DNA from: Sulfurimonas sp.
GTDB lineage: Bacteria > Campylobacterota > Campylobacteria > Campylobacterales > Sulfurimonadaceae
Length of the DNA stretch: 64,000 bases
Direction of reading: 5' to 3'
Assembly: GCA_021648285.1 (NCBI GenBank)
Contig: JAKITC010000002.1
Span: forward strand, 1 to 64,000
Below, piece after piece: positions 7,757 to 17,741 of the stretch. Each line of letters opens with the position of its first letter. The first letter of the stretch is position 1. The translations under genes were made by a program, and so were the position numbers. Under the pieces are notes generated by a model. That model saw nothing but the letters and a program-made list of their open reading frames with translations. It ran no database searches and was not told the origin of the DNA.

Positions 7757-9144
7757 AAATTCATCAGATATTTATACTAAAGTTTTTACTTCTTTTTATA
7801 GGATCTCTTTTAGTTACATCTATTATTAGTTATGTTGCATTAAAATCTATAATAATTGAACATAATAAGAACAATCTTAAAAACGCTATAGAACTTATGC
7901 AACTAGAGTTGCAAAATATTCATAATCTTGATAAATATGTATCTCAGGTTCATGAGAAAACTTCCCTAAGGGTAACCCTTATCAATAGTGATGGAGTTGT
8001 TTTGGCTGAGTCAAATGCAGATAAAAAAGAGATGGACAATCACGGTTCCAGATATGAAATCATGCAGGCTAATTCACAAGAGTTCGCGACAATAACAAGA
8101 TATTCTAAAACACTTAAAGTTGATTTTTTATATGTTGCTAAAAAGATTGTTTTTAATGATGAGAAAATTTATATAAGATTATCAATGAGTCTTGCTCAAA
8201 TTATGGATGACTTTTACTCGTTATGGCAAAAACTGTTTTTTGTATTTATTGGAATAGTATTACTGGCAAGTTATATATCAAGAGTTATGAGTCAAAAAAT
8301 AGTTTATGATATCTCTCAAATAACTACTTATCTTGATGAAATATCAAATAAAAATTATAAAGCAGTTGTCAAAACAAAGTATTTTTATGAGTTTTTACAA
8401 ATTTCTCTTCTTTTAAAGAATTTAGTTAAACAACTTAGTAAAAATGATAAGAAAAAGATAAAAAATATAGCGAAATTGAGGTTGATTAATAAGCAGAGAA
8501 ACGATATTCTATCGGCTATGTCACATGAGTTTAAAAACCCTATAGCATCAATTATGGGATATGCTCAGACAATCCAAGAAGATAGTGATATGCCACCAAA
8601 AATTCGTGATAAATTTTTGGCTAAGATTAGCTCTAATGGCGATAAAATATCTAAAATGCTGGATAGATTAGCCCTTTCTGTAAAGTTGGATAATGGTGAT
8701 TTAAATATCAAAACAAGTGAGTTTGAACTTAAAACTTTATGTAATGAAGTCGCATCTAATTTAGCGTTAAAATATAGAAACAGAGAGATTATTGTCGAAG
8801 TAGATGAAGTAGTATTGTTTACTGATAAAACAATGCTAGAGTTAGTTCTAATCAACTTGGTTGATAATGCACTTAAATATTCCAATGGTGATGTGAAAAT
8901 TATTTTTTATGATAACAAGCTTATGGTGGAAGATAATGGAGTTGGGATTAAAGAAGAAGAGTTAAAAAAGGTAACTTCAAAGTTTTACAGAGTAGATAAA
9001 AACAGTTGGGATAACTCAATGGGAATAGGCTTATCAATGGTTAGTTACATTCTAAAATCATTAAACTCTTCATTAGAAATAGAATCTGAATTTGGGGTAG
9101 GTTCTAAATTTAGTTTTAGTGTAAATGAGATGTTAAAGAGCTAA
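7750..9144 (+). CDS. membrane sensor histidine kinase
   Basis: A 464-residue kinase paired with the preceding regulator. Two membrane helices (about residues 7-30 and 157-175) flank a small periplasmic domain. A HAMP-like linker follows, then the dimerisation domain with the phospho-acceptor histidine in AMSHEFKNPIASI, and the ATPase domain with LVDNALKYS (N box), VEDNGVGI (G1), and GIGLSMVSYI (G2). Translation starts at a GTG inside the regulator's last codons. The 3' end overlaps dnaX, on the other strand, by 4 bp. Confidence 0.9.
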   Translation: MLKIHQIFILKFLLLFIGSLLVTSIISYVALKSIIIEHNKNNLKNAIELMQLELQNIHNLDKYVSQVHEKTSLRVTLINSDGVVLAESNADKKEMDNHGSRYEIMQANSQEFATITRYSKTLKVDFLYVAKKIVFNDEKIYIRLSMSLAQIMDDFYSLWQKLFFVFIGIVLLASYISRVMSQKIVYDISQITTYLDEISNKNYKAVVKTKYFYEFLQISLLLKNLVKQLSKNDKKKIKNIAKLRLINKQRNDILSAMSHEFKNPIASIMGYAQTIQEDSDMPPKIRDKFLAKISSNGDKISKMLDRLALSVKLDNGDLNIKTSEFELKTLCNEVASNLALKYRNREIIVEVDEVVLFTDKTMLELVLINLVDNALKYSNGDVKIIFYDNKLMVEDNGVGIKEEELKKVTSKFYRVDKNSWDNSMGIGLSMVSYILKSLNSSLEIESEFGVGSKFSFSVNEMLKS

Positions 9145-10907
9145 ATTTTAGATTGAACTATTCTTTTTTTTGCCTCAAATAGTTCAGTGGCTTTTTGAAC
9201 CATCGGTTCATCAAGTATATCAGTACCGTTTATCTCTTTTGTAGCTTCATCACTGCTTTCGCAGTTAGTTACACAGCTGGCACTACCACCAATCTCTGCA
9301 TCCTCAACCATAGAAGTTGGTTGAGTATATTGCATTATCGGTTGTTCTATATTTGGAGTGTTTACTAACTCTGTGTCATTTTTTTTTTCAACAACTTTTG
9401 CGCAGGCTTGATGTTTGATTTTTGTTCCAAAACCAAACACTTCTCTTACGAGTTGTTTAATAGCAGAGTAACCGTGTGTTAAAGATTTTTTGCACTCTTC
9501 ATTAGCACAACTTTCCCATGTAAGGACACTATTCTCATAAGAGATAAAGCTAATGCTTTTTTCAAAACACTCACCAAGTTTAAAGTTTCTATCTTTTATT
9601 TTTGCTACAAGATTTTCAAATATTGCCAGATTAGGATTTACTTCTATCTCCATGTTGTGAGCAATCTCCGGTTCTACATGTTGTTTTTCTTCTACATGTA
9701 TATCTTGAGTAATCTCAGATTGGGCATGGATAACTGGAGTTTCGTCCTGCATTGGTATTTTAACTGATTCTTGAACTGGTGCAGACTGACTTGGTTCTAG
9801 TGTTTGCTGTGCAATCGGAGGTCTATGAATCTCTTTTTGAAGAGACTCTATCATCTGGTCAACCTCTTTTATACGAAGAGCTTCCACCATCTTAAAAAAT
9901 ATAAGCGACAGAACAAATGAGCCGTCAGCATTTATGCTAAATAGATATTTTGAATCACTTAAAATTCTAAAAAATCTGTCTAGTACAAGAGTAGAATATA
10001 GTGCATCTGTAGCATACATTCTTTCTTTTAGATATGCAATCAGTTCATCTACAACCATATCCGCTTCATAATCTTCTAAAACCTTTGTAAGTTCTACTAG
10101 TCTTGCATAGTCTTTGGCAAAAACAGCAGAAAAAAGTTCTGTAATAAATTTGGGGTCAACCAATCCAAGCATATCTGTTACAGTTCTGACATCAACATGA
10201 TTTTTGGAGTATATTATGGCTTGGTCAAGCAGAGTTAGAGTATCTCTAAGACTGCCGCTTCCACTTCTAGCAAGTATCTCTAAAGCGTCAGTTTCATACT
10301 CAATACCTTCAAGGTTGAGTATATGTGCCAGATGATCTATGATTTTGTTCGTTGCAATAGATTTAAATCTAAAATGTTGAGTACGACTTAAAATAGTTGC
10401 CGGAAGTTTTAAAGGGTCTGTTGTTGCGAGAATGAACTTTACATACTCAGGCGGTTCCTCAAGTGTTTTTAAAAGGGCGTTAAAAGCCTCCTTTGTTAAC
10501 ATATGTACTTCATCTATGATAAATATTTTAAATCTTGCAGTTGCAGGTCTGTACTTTGTCTGCTCAATAAGGTCACGTATATCATCTATCTTACGTGAAG
10601 ATGCAGCATCCATCTCTACAATATCCATATGGCGGTTTTCAAGTGCAAGTTTACAGTTTTGACAAGTTCCGCAAGGTTGGTGGCTCATCCCTTGTTCGCA
10701 GATTAGTGCTTTTGCAAATATACGTGCAGTTGATGTCTTTCCGCTTCCGCGAAGCCCTGAAAATAGGTAAGCATGTGAGAGTCTGTTTGAATCCAATGCA
10801 AGTGAAAGAGTTTGAGATATAGTCTCTTGACCAATAAGCTCATCAAAATTAATAGGTCTATATTTTCGTGCTAGTACTTCAGAAGACTCTTTCACATGTA
10901 ACTCCAC
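9141..10907 (-). CDS. dnaX: DNA polymerase III subunit gamma/tau
   Basis: The clamp-loader ATPase of the replisome. Walker A GLRGSGKTS lies at residues 51-59, a four-cysteine zinc site at about residues 70-85 (C..GMSHQPCGTCQNC), Walker B IIDEVHM at about 128, and the sensor region ATTDPLKLP follows, as in all DnaX proteins. The C-terminal half (about 365-588) is a low-complexity, Glu/Gln-rich linker and a tail. Codons 507-510 form a run of ten A residues, and a shift of one base there meets TGA at once. This would give a product of about 510 residues, like the gamma form of other bacteria. The gene is convergent with the kinase gene. Confidence 0.96.
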   Translation of the reverse strand: MELHVKESSEVLARKYRPINFDELIGQETISQTLSLALDSNRLSHAYLFSGLRGSGKTSTARIFAKALICEQGMSHQPCGTCQNCKLALENRHMDIVEMDAASSRKIDDIRDLIEQTKYRPATARFKIFIIDEVHMLTKEAFNALLKTLEEPPEYVKFILATTDPLKLPATILSRTQHFRFKSIATNKIIDHLAHILNLEGIEYETDALEILARSGSGSLRDTLTLLDQAIIYSKNHVDVRTVTDMLGLVDPKFITELFSAVFAKDYARLVELTKVLEDYEADMVVDELIAYLKERMYATDALYSTLVLDRFFRILSDSKYLFSINADGSFVLSLIFFKMVEALRIKEVDQMIESLQKEIHRPPIAQQTLEPSQSAPVQESVKIPMQDETPVIHAQSEITQDIHVEEKQHVEPEIAHNMEIEVNPNLAIFENLVAKIKDRNFKLGECFEKSISFISYENSVLTWESCANEECKKSLTHGYSAIKQLVREVFGFGTKIKHQACAKVVEKKNDTELVNTPNIEQPIMQYTQPTSMVEDAEIGGSASCVTNCESSDEATKEINGTDILDEPMVQKATELFEAKKRIVQSKI

Positions 10908-10948
10908 TTTTTTATTATAGTGATTCTACCATTTATAGAGTTAAAATA

Positions 10949-12709
10949 TTATAATAAACTGCTTGCAGCTATATGTTGCAGTTCCATTTTAGCAATTTTC
11001 TTTTGTTTAGAAAGAATTTTATTGATGTTACTCTGACATCTTTCATTTTTAGTATTATTTATCATAAGTATGGAAGCACTTACACTTAGCAGAGGAAATT
11101 CCTTTTTATTTCCGTCCCTATCAGTTGATATGATGGAGTCTTGTTTTTCATCATCTTGATTGTAAAATGCTCTAACATCATTAATAAATTTCTCTATAAT
11201 ATTAGAGATTTTATCCCTATATATATTTTCGTTGTCTTCATTTATTTTTACAGCAGTGAAAAAGTCATCCCCGCCGATATGTGCTTTAAAAAACTCTTGA
11301 GGTAGATGTTTTTTCAGTATATCTGCAAAAAGTTGTATAACTCTGTCACCATTTCTAAAACCATACGCATCATTAAATGCTTTAAAATTGTCTAAATCAA
11401 AATAGCAAAGAAGATAAGAAGTATCATTCATAGCAACATCAGCAATATACTTTTCTATCATTGTATTACCGGGAAGTTTTGTAAGTGGATTTTGTTCTCT
11501 TGCATAGAGAAGGTTTTGCTCATTCATTATGGTGATAATCGCTTTTGCTGATAAAAATCCATAATATTTTGAGTTGTTTGTTAATATAATTCCAACTGGT
11601 TCAGGGTTGTTTGAAAAAAGCTCAATTATGGTTGACATGTCACTATTTATATCAGCAATACCGCAAGGTTGCAATAGATTTTTTAGTTTTGTTTTTTTAT
11701 TGCCGTCATTTAGCATTAATGATTTACCGTATGGTGAATATAAAAATTCCTTAATTTTATTTTCTTTAAGTATTCCAATTGGTTCATCATTTGAATTTAC
11801 AATGGTTACAATTGGAATATTTGGATATTTTTTAAAGTAATCAATAACTGAGCTCATTTTTGTTTTAACATGTAAAGATGGCATTTTGTCTAGGTAAACT
11901 TCGAGTTTACACTCTGTTTTGTTTACTCTTTTATCACTACTTAGTATATCTATGATATTTTGATACTCTTTAGTTATCTCAGTTGTTTTAAGTGTAGGTC
12001 TTTGGGCTAGATATCCTTGAACTAAATGACAGCCAATATCTCTACAAGTAAGGAGTTCTTCTTTTGTCTCAACTCCCTCAGCAATCACTTTTATACCAAG
12101 CTGAATAGCCAAGTGGGTAATACTTCTTACCATAAGTTTTTTCTTAATATCTTTTTCTATGTTTGTTAGAAAAAACCTATCTATTTTTATGATATTTGGT
12201 ATGCTGTCATATAAAAGTTTAAATCCAGAATATCCAACTCCAAAATCATCGATTGCAATACAAAAGTTTGAATTTTGATAATGTGTTAGTATTTTTTCCA
12301 TATTGCAATCACTAGAAATCTCATGTCTTTCTGAAATTTCGAAGCATATACTCTCTTTTTTTATATCGTATTTTTTAAGAAGTTCGTTTGTATATCCTTG
12401 TGCAAAATTTGGCATTTTAAATATGCGGTTGTCAAGGTTATAAAATAGTTTTATATCTTTAAAGCCATTAATTTCTGTGAATTTTTTAAAAGCTTTTTCT
12501 CGTAATTTAATATCAAAAGAGTAGAGGAGGCCCTCTTCATATACATAATCAAAAAGTGCAAAAATCGACTTGAAACCCACTTCTTGATAGTTTCTCAGAA
12601 GTGCTTCAACTGCAAATGTCTTACCAGTATGTATATTTAGAATGGGTTGAAATGCTATATCTAAAATTTCTAGATTGTTAAGCCATTTTTGTGGTAAATA
12701 ATTTTTCAT
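10949..12709 (-). CDS. EAL-CBS-GGDEF c-di-GMP protein
   Basis: A 586-residue cytoplasmic protein with three parts. Residues about 10-245 are an EAL phosphodiesterase domain with all key residues present (EALLR, NLDNR, FEISERHE, DDFGVGYSG, IKIDRF, AEGVET, QGYLAQRP). Residues about 265-395 form a pair of CBS-like modules, often adenine-nucleotide sensors. Residues about 410-575 are a GGDEF domain with the signature changed to GGDDF. The EAL half looks active as a c-di-GMP hydrolase; whether the GGDDF half makes c-di-GMP or only binds GTP is open. The gene stands alone between dnaX and murI. Confidence 0.9.
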   Translation of the reverse strand: MKNYLPQKWLNNLEILDIAFQPILNIHTGKTFAVEALLRNYQEVGFKSIFALFDYVYEEGLLYSFDIKLREKAFKKFTEINGFKDIKLFYNLDNRIFKMPNFAQGYTNELLKKYDIKKESICFEISERHEISSDCNMEKILTHYQNSNFCIAIDDFGVGYSGFKLLYDSIPNIIKIDRFFLTNIEKDIKKKLMVRSITHLAIQLGIKVIAEGVETKEELLTCRDIGCHLVQGYLAQRPTLKTTEITKEYQNIIDILSSDKRVNKTECKLEVYLDKMPSLHVKTKMSSVIDYFKKYPNIPIVTIVNSNDEPIGILKENKIKEFLYSPYGKSLMLNDGNKKTKLKNLLQPCGIADINSDMSTIIELFSNNPEPVGIILTNNSKYYGFLSAKAIITIMNEQNLLYAREQNPLTKLPGNTMIEKYIADVAMNDTSYLLCYFDLDNFKAFNDAYGFRNGDRVIQLFADILKKHLPQEFFKAHIGGDDFFTAVKINEDNENIYRDKISNIIEKFINDVRAFYNQDDEKQDSIISTDRDGNKKEFPLLSVSASILMINNTKNERCQSNINKILSKQKKIAKMELQHIAASSLL

Positions 12710-12758
12710 AGTAGAGATTTTAATGATAAATTATTTCTAAAAGGTTACAGAGGTATTA

Positions 12759-13517
12759 TTATTTATCTTCCTCTAAATTTAACCATTTTTTTCCAACAGC
12801 CCGTAAAGCTTCTGGATCTTCAGATGCAAAAAAATCTAGTTTTGGTTGTGGATATTTTTTGCTAAATTCAAAGTTTAGTTCTAAATATTCAACGATGGCA
12901 TCACCGGAATGAATAAGTATAGTCTCTTTAGAAAAGTAGTTTTTAAGTGCATCTGAAATAAGAGGGAAGTGTGTGCAGCCTAAAATAATGGCATCTGGAG
13001 TTTTGCTATCGCTAAAGTAATGCCTAAATGTGGCTTCTAAAATATCACCGCTATAAATCTCATCTTCAACAAACGGAACAAATAGTCCAGTCGCTTTTGC
13101 ATGAAAATTTTTAAACTTTAGTTTTGTAAGTCCAATTTCGTAAGCTTTAGAGTTTATAGTAGCTTTTGTACCTAAAATAAGTATATTTGAATTTTTATCT
13201 TCCAAAGCGTTTGCAGTAGCTAAAACACCGGCTTCAACAACTCCGATAATTGGATAAGTTGAAACTTCTCTCATCTCATCGAGAGCGTGAGCACTAACAG
13301 TGTTGCATGCAACTATCATAAGGTCAATGTCGAAATTTTTGAAAAATTCTACAGCTTCAATAGCGTAGCGAATGATTGTAGTTTTGTCTTTACTACCATA
13401 AGGAACACGAGCTGTATCTCCAAAGTAGATAATCTCTTCAAAAAGTTGATGTTCAAGTAGTGATTTAACAACTGTTAGACCACCAATTCCACTATCAAAT
13501 ACACCAATTTTCATCAT
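12759..13517 (-). CDS. murI: glutamate racemase
   Basis: Makes D-glutamate for peptidoglycan. At 252 residues it has the normal length, with the N-terminal GVFDSGIGGLTV, the first catalytic cysteine in VACNTVSA and the second in LGCTHFPL, which deprotonate the two faces of glutamate. The ATG pair at 13517/13514 is preceded by AGGAAA. It lies 10 bp downstream of rho and is probably co-transcribed with it. Confidence 0.95.
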   Translation of the reverse strand: MMKIGVFDSGIGGLTVVKSLLEHQLFEEIIYFGDTARVPYGSKDKTTIIRYAIEAVEFFKNFDIDLMIVACNTVSAHALDEMREVSTYPIIGVVEAGVLATANALEDKNSNILILGTKATINSKAYEIGLTKLKFKNFHAKATGLFVPFVEDEIYSGDILEATFRHYFSDSKTPDAIILGCTHFPLISDALKNYFSKETILIHSGDAIVEYLELNFEFSKKYPQPKLDFFASEDPEALRAVGKKWLNLEEDK

Positions 13518-13527
13518 TATTTCCTAA

Positions 13528-14874
13528 TTATGAGTTTGTATTCATACTCTCTAAGAACTCTTCATTTGTAGCTTTCTTACCCATAGTTGAGTAAACAAAT
13601 TTAAGTGCTTCTATCTCATTCTCTTGTTTATGTATCATCTGACGAAGAATAAATACTTTTTGTAGAGTCTCTGGACCAATAAGAAGTTCATCTTTACGAG
13701 TACCAGATTTAAGAATATCGATAGCTGGAAAGATTCTTCTATCAGCAATTTTTCTATCAAGAATAACCTCTGAGTTACCCGTACCTTTGAACTCTTCAAA
13801 GATAACTTCATCCATTCTACTACCGGTATCAACAAGTGCAGTTGCGATGATTGTTAAACTTCCACCATTTTCAATGTTACGAGCTGCTCCAAAGAATCTT
13901 TTTGGTCTGTGTAGAGCATTTGCATCAACCCCACCTGATAGAACTTTACCGCTAGAAGGTGTTACTGTATTGTAAGCACGCGCAAGACGAGTGATTGAGT
14001 CTAAAAGAATTACTACATCTTTACCTAATTCAACACGTCTTTTTGCTTTTTCAATAACCATCTCAGCAACTTTAACATGGTTTTTTGCAGGCATATCAAA
14101 TGTAGAGCTATAAACCTCACCCTTAACACTTCTCTCCATATCTGTTACCTCTTCTGGTCTCTCATCAACAAGTAGAACCATCAAGTCTATTTCTGCATGG
14201 TTGTGTGTGATACCGTGAGCAATCTCTTTAAGCAATTCTGTTTTACCGCTTCTTGGTGGTGCAACGATAAGACCACGCTGACCTTTACCAATAGGTGAGA
14301 AAAGATCTAGCATACGACCAGTTAAGCCCTTTTCTCTGTACTCAAGTTTGATTTGATCCATTGCATACAGCGGAGTAAGATTTTCAAATAGAGGTCTCTT
14401 TTTACTCTCTTCAGGTGGAAGTGAGTTAACTGCCTCTATTTTGATTAAAGCATAATATCTCTCTTGGTCTTTTGGAGGGCGTACTTGACCTGTTACAACA
14501 TCACCGTTACGAAGAGCAAATCTTTTAATCTGAGTGTTAGAAACATATGCATCATTAATAGATTCATTGAAGCTTTTGTCAATAGAACGAATAAAACCAT
14601 AGCCATCCTGCATAATTTCCAAGATACCGCTGAAAAGGATAAAACCACCTTGCTCAGTCTGTGCTTTTAGGATTTCAAAGATAATGTCCTGACGTTTAAG
14701 CTCTTGTGGATTTTCAACATTTAACTCAATTGCCAAAGCTGTCAATGCTTCAATACTTGTAGTACGAAGTTCTTCTACGCTTGCACCTTTTACAGGTTTA
14801 TGTGTTCTTTGTTTAGAGTTGTTTCTACTGTTGTTACTGTTTTTACGCGGTTGTTGTGAACTGTTTTCACTCAT
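13528..14874 (-). CDS. rho: transcription termination factor Rho
   Basis: The hexameric RNA helicase that ends transcription. At 448 residues it has a polar N-terminal extension rich in Asn, Ser, Gln and Lys (residues 1-30), the Rho N-terminal and RNA-binding cold-shock domain (about 35-150; GYGFIRS), Walker A APPRSGKT, Walker [17 protein letters not shown], and the R-loop and Q-loop region GGVDANAL. All are canonical. It is followed by murI at a 10-bp distance. An 18-bp inverted repeat lies about 80 bp upstream. Confidence 0.97.
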   Translation of the reverse strand: MSENSSQQPRKNSNNSRNNSKQRTHKPVKGASVEELRTTSIEALTALAIELNVENPQELKRQDIIFEILKAQTEQGGFILFSGILEIMQDGYGFIRSIDKSFNESINDAYVSNTQIKRFALRNGDVVTGQVRPPKDQERYYALIKIEAVNSLPPEESKKRPLFENLTPLYAMDQIKLEYREKGLTGRMLDLFSPIGKGQRGLIVAPPRSGKTELLKEIAHGITHNHAEIDLMVLLVDERPEEVTDMERSVKGEVYSSTFDMPAKNHVKVAEMVIEKAKRRVELGKDVVILLDSITRLARAYNTVTPSSGKVLSGGVDANALHRPKRFFGAARNIENGGSLTIIATALVDTGSRMDEVIFEEFKGTGNSEVILDRKIADRRIFPAIDILKSGTRKDELLIGPETLQKVFILRQMIHKQENEIEALKFVYSTMGKKATNEEFLESMNTNS

Positions 14875-14950
14875 AAGATAGCTACCTTAATGTTTTTGAT
14901 TTGTTGTGCAGGGGAAAGTTGTAAGATATACGTGTTACATCTTATACATA

Positions 14951-14968
14951 TAGTGTAATTTTACACTA
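14951..14968. promoter_or_regulatory. 18-bp inverted repeat upstream of rho
   Basis: TAGTGTAA-TT-TTACACTA is a perfect inverted repeat with 8-bp arms, about 77 bp before the rho start codon. It may be an operator or part of the rho leader (rho is autoregulated in many bacteria). There is no T run, so it is not a typical terminator. Confidence 0.35.
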
Positions 14969-15065
14969 ATAGAACTTCTAAAGTCAAGTTTTACCCTTTT
15001 AAACTTGAAATACTATCAATTATGACAGGAATATCTTGACTTTGATGCAGAGAAATTAACTGTAA

Positions 15066-15581
15066 TTAAAATATTATGGTCTCTTCAATTTGTCTAAATA
15101 GAGTCTCTTTGTCTTCAACCGCTTTGTTGATTTTTTTATTTAGATTAACAATCACACTCTCATGTGATTTTTGTAGTTCGGATAATTGATTTTTCAACTT
15201 CAGGTTTTCACCTGATAAAATTTTATTTTCATTTTCTAGATATAGAAGTTTTTTCTCAATTTTTAGATATTGATCTTCATTTTGAGTTTCTATATAAGTA
15301 ATTTGATTTACAAGATTAGTCTGTTCATCTTCTAGGTCTCTTATAATATTTTGGCTTAAAGCATCTCTTTTATATTGAGATAATTTTCTAGAAAGCAAAG
15401 ATCCAATAAGCAGTCCAATAAATAAAGATAAAGTTAAACCTACAACTGTATCGCTAAGTAAGGCTATTTCAACTATCTCATCTATTATATGGTTCAACTC
15501 CTTATAACTTTCTTGGATATTTGATGCAGATAGAGCAAAAAGGTTTAGAGTAAAAAAAATGGTTAGTAAGAGCGTTTTCAT
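15066..15581 (-). CDS. membrane-anchored coiled-coil protein
   Basis: A 171-residue protein with a cleavable signal peptide or first membrane helix (residues 1-18, ending LFALSASN), a second helix at about 46-64 (VVGLTLSLFIGLLIGSLLS) and then a long coiled coil from about 70 to 165 rich in Glu, Lys, Leu and Asn. The N-terminus would sit in the periplasm and the coiled coil in the cytoplasm. I recognise no family. It is transcribed in the same direction as rho, about 190 bp upstream of it, and lies just after the hypothetical gene at 15626. Confidence 0.65.
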   Translation of the reverse strand: MKTLLLTIFFTLNLFALSASNIQESYKELNHIIDEIVEIALLSDTVVGLTLSLFIGLLIGSLLSRKLSQYKRDALSQNIIRDLEDEQTNLVNQITYIETQNEDQYLKIEKKLLYLENENKILSGENLKLKNQLSELQKSHESVIVNLNKKINKAVEDKETLFRQIEETIIF

Positions 15582-15625
15582 GCGGCAGATTATAGCATAT
15601 TTTGCACAAAAGATATTACTTCTTT

Positions 15626-16183
15626 TTATGCATATATATTTTGATTAAATTTATCAAATTCTTTTAAAGTTCTCTCCAAAAGCTTTTGAGCCTCTTTAAA
15701 TATTTTATCAAGAGCATTAACTTTTTCATTGTTATCCGGTATATCTAGTTTTTTCATTGAGCTATCAAACATCTCTACCATATTTGTTCTTATATGGTTT
15801 TTAGCTTCTTCGCTTCTACCTCTGTTTGGTTCAAATATACCGGCAATTTGATGCGCTACTTGAGTTACAGGTGATTTTGGTGCTTCATCTTTTAACTCTT
15901 TTAAAAAGTTATCAATAAAAGGCTGAGCTATCTTCATAAAATTTTTAATTTCTTTTTTGTCTTGCTTATCTATTCCATTGCTATCTATAGAAAATTGGAA
16001 TGACTGCATCGAAGAAAAACTCATTGAAGTCTTTGAGCCATTTTCACTTTGATTGTGAGTAAAAGATGATGATTGAGCGTTAGCAAAATCCATCTCAATA
16101 ACATCGCCACTAGATGTTTTCATCGAAATATTTAAGTCGTGTGTTCTATAAGTACTAAGTCCATAAGAAGTATTCATAATCAT
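15626..16183 (-). CDS. uncharacterised Ser-rich protein
   Basis: A 185-residue soluble protein without signal peptide. The N-terminal half is Ser/Thr/Asn/Gln-rich (SSSFTHNQSENGSKTSMSF). The C-terminal half (from about residue 85) is helical (EIKNFMKIAQPFIDNFLKEL, later ALDKIFKEAQKLLERTLKEF). Its layout (polar N-terminus, helical C-terminus) resembles the other unnamed proteins at 6486 and 48566. I cannot name a function. It is divergent from surE, with a 70-bp gap for both promoters. Confidence 0.65.
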   Translation of the reverse strand: MIMNTSYGLSTYRTHDLNISMKTSSGDVIEMDFANAQSSSFTHNQSENGSKTSMSFSSMQSFQFSIDSNGIDKQDKKEIKNFMKIAQPFIDNFLKELKDEAPKSPVTQVAHQIAGIFEPNRGRSEEAKNHIRTNMVEMFDSSMKKLDIPDNNEKVNALDKIFKEAQKLLERTLKEFDKFNQNIYA

Positions 16184-16254
16184 CCCCTACTGTTGTTACA
16201 TGTAAATATCGGACAAAAAAGTAAATATTCAAGCTTTAATGATAAAATTACAAC

Positions 16255-17040
16255 ATGAAAAAAAGATATAGCATATTAGTAACAAATGATGATGGTTATG
16301 AGGCAAAAGGACTTCTGTGTTTAGTAGAAGCTTTAAAAGAATTAGAAGATGTAAAAGTCACTGTTGTGGCTCCTGCAAATGAGAAGTCTGCTTGTGGTCA
16401 TTCCCTCACCTTAGTTCGTCCACTACGTTTTGTGGGAGTTGATGATGATTTTTTTAAACTAGATGATGGAACTCCAAGTGATTGTGTTTATCTGTCCTTG
16501 AGTACAATATTTCAAGACTCCAAACCTGATTTACTTGTAAGTGGTATAAACCGCGGCTCAAATATGGGAGAGGATATTACATATTCAGGAACAGCTGCTG
16601 GAGCGATGGAGGGTGTTCTTCATGATATTCCATCAATCGCTATTTCACAGGTTATGGATTTTACAGACCCTGGTGGTGATTTTACTTTGGCTGGGGAGAC
16701 TATAAAAAAGTTGGTTTTAAAAATTAAAGATGGTTCGTTTCCTCTGCCTAAGAGAGAGTTCTTAAATGTGAATATTCCATCTAAGACAACAGAGGCAAAA
16801 ATACAAGTTACATATGCTGCATATAGAATGTATGCGAATGATTCACATGTGCACAGAAATCCCCGCGGAGAAGAGCATTATTGGTTAGGACTTCACCCTC
16901 TTAATTTTTCTCCAAGAGATGGAGTTGAGGGAGTAAGTGATTATGAGGCTATAGAAGCTGGAAATATTTCCATAACTCCCATCCAGCTTGATATGAGTGC
17001 TTATAAAAGTATTAACAGACTTCAAGAGTGGATGGACTAG
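16255..17040 (+). CDS. surE: 5'/3'-nucleotidase SurE
   Basis: A metal-dependent nucleoside monophosphatase of stationary-phase survival. At 261 residues it has the family's metal site LVTNDDGYEAKG at the N-terminus, then APANEKSACGHSLT, DGTPSDCVYLS, the VSGINRGSNMGEDITYSGT block and GAMEG, all conserved. The next gene, tcdA, begins 6 bp after the stop, so the two probably share a transcript. Confidence 0.95.
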   Translation: MKKRYSILVTNDDGYEAKGLLCLVEALKELEDVKVTVVAPANEKSACGHSLTLVRPLRFVGVDDDFFKLDDGTPSDCVYLSLSTIFQDSKPDLLVSGINRGSNMGEDITYSGTAAGAMEGVLHDIPSIAISQVMDFTDPGGDFTLAGETIKKLVLKIKDGSFPLPKREFLNVNIPSKTTEAKIQVTYAAYRMYANDSHVHRNPRGEEHYWLGLHPLNFSPRDGVEGVSDYEAIEAGNISITPIQLDMSAYKSINRLQEWMD

Positions 17041-17046
17041 AAAAGC

Positions 17047-17694
17047 ATGAGATATGAACGCATACAACAACTTTTAAAAGATGATTTTCTTAAATTACAA
17101 AATGCCAAAGTTCTTCTTTTCGGTGTTGGGGGAGTAGGTGGTCATTGTCTAGATTGTCTCATCCGTAGCGGTGTTTATGATATAACTATTGTAGATTATG
17201 ATACCTATGATAAGTCAAATCAAAATCGTCAATTATGGTCTGAACTTCATGAAGGTGAGCTCAAAACTGAGGCACTTAAAAAGCACTACCCAACTATCAA
17301 AACTATAAACGTAAAGGTAGATGAGCAGTGGGTTAAGGATTTTGATTTTTCTGAGTATGATGTGATTTTGGATGCAATAGATAATACCCGTGCAAAACTA
17401 GCATTGGCTCAGGCATGTTACAGAAAACTTATCTCATCTTTTGGTTCTGCAAAACGACTTGACCCTACACAAGTACAAGTAGCTGATATCTGGAAAAGTG
17501 CCGGAGACCCTCTTGGAAAAAAGATAAGACGAGAACTGACAAGAAGAAGATTTAAAAGTAAATATAAGGTTATATTTTCTTCTGAAGAAGCTGTTGAAAC
17601 AGATTATCCAAAGGCAAGCTTTGTCGGTGTTACTGCAACATTCGGTATGACTATGTGTGCCCAAGCGATTAAAAAGATTCGTGAAAATAAATAA
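17047..17694 (+). CDS. tcdA: tRNA threonylcarbamoyladenosine dehydratase-like (ThiF/E1 family)
   Basis: A 215-residue E1-like enzyme. It has the nucleotide-binding loop LFGVGGVGGHCLDCLIRSG, the acidic DAIDNTRAK segment and the basic stretch DPLGKKIRRELTRRRFKSK typical of TcdA (CsdL), which cyclises t6A37 in tRNA using ATP. The catalytic-type ThiF zinc cysteines are absent, as in TcdA. It is translated directly after surE. Confidence 0.85.
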   Translation: MRYERIQQLLKDDFLKLQNAKVLLFGVGGVGGHCLDCLIRSGVYDITIVDYDTYDKSNQNRQLWSELHEGELKTEALKKHYPTIKTINVKVDEQWVKDFDFSEYDVILDAIDNTRAKLALAQACYRKLISSFGSAKRLDPTQVQVADIWKSAGDPLGKKIRRELTRRRFKSKYKVIFSSEEAVETDYPKASFVGVTATFGMTMCAQAIKKIRENK

Positions 17695-17741
17695 TAAGGA
17701 AATGAGATGTTAAGCGTCGAAATTTTATTAAATTACAATAA

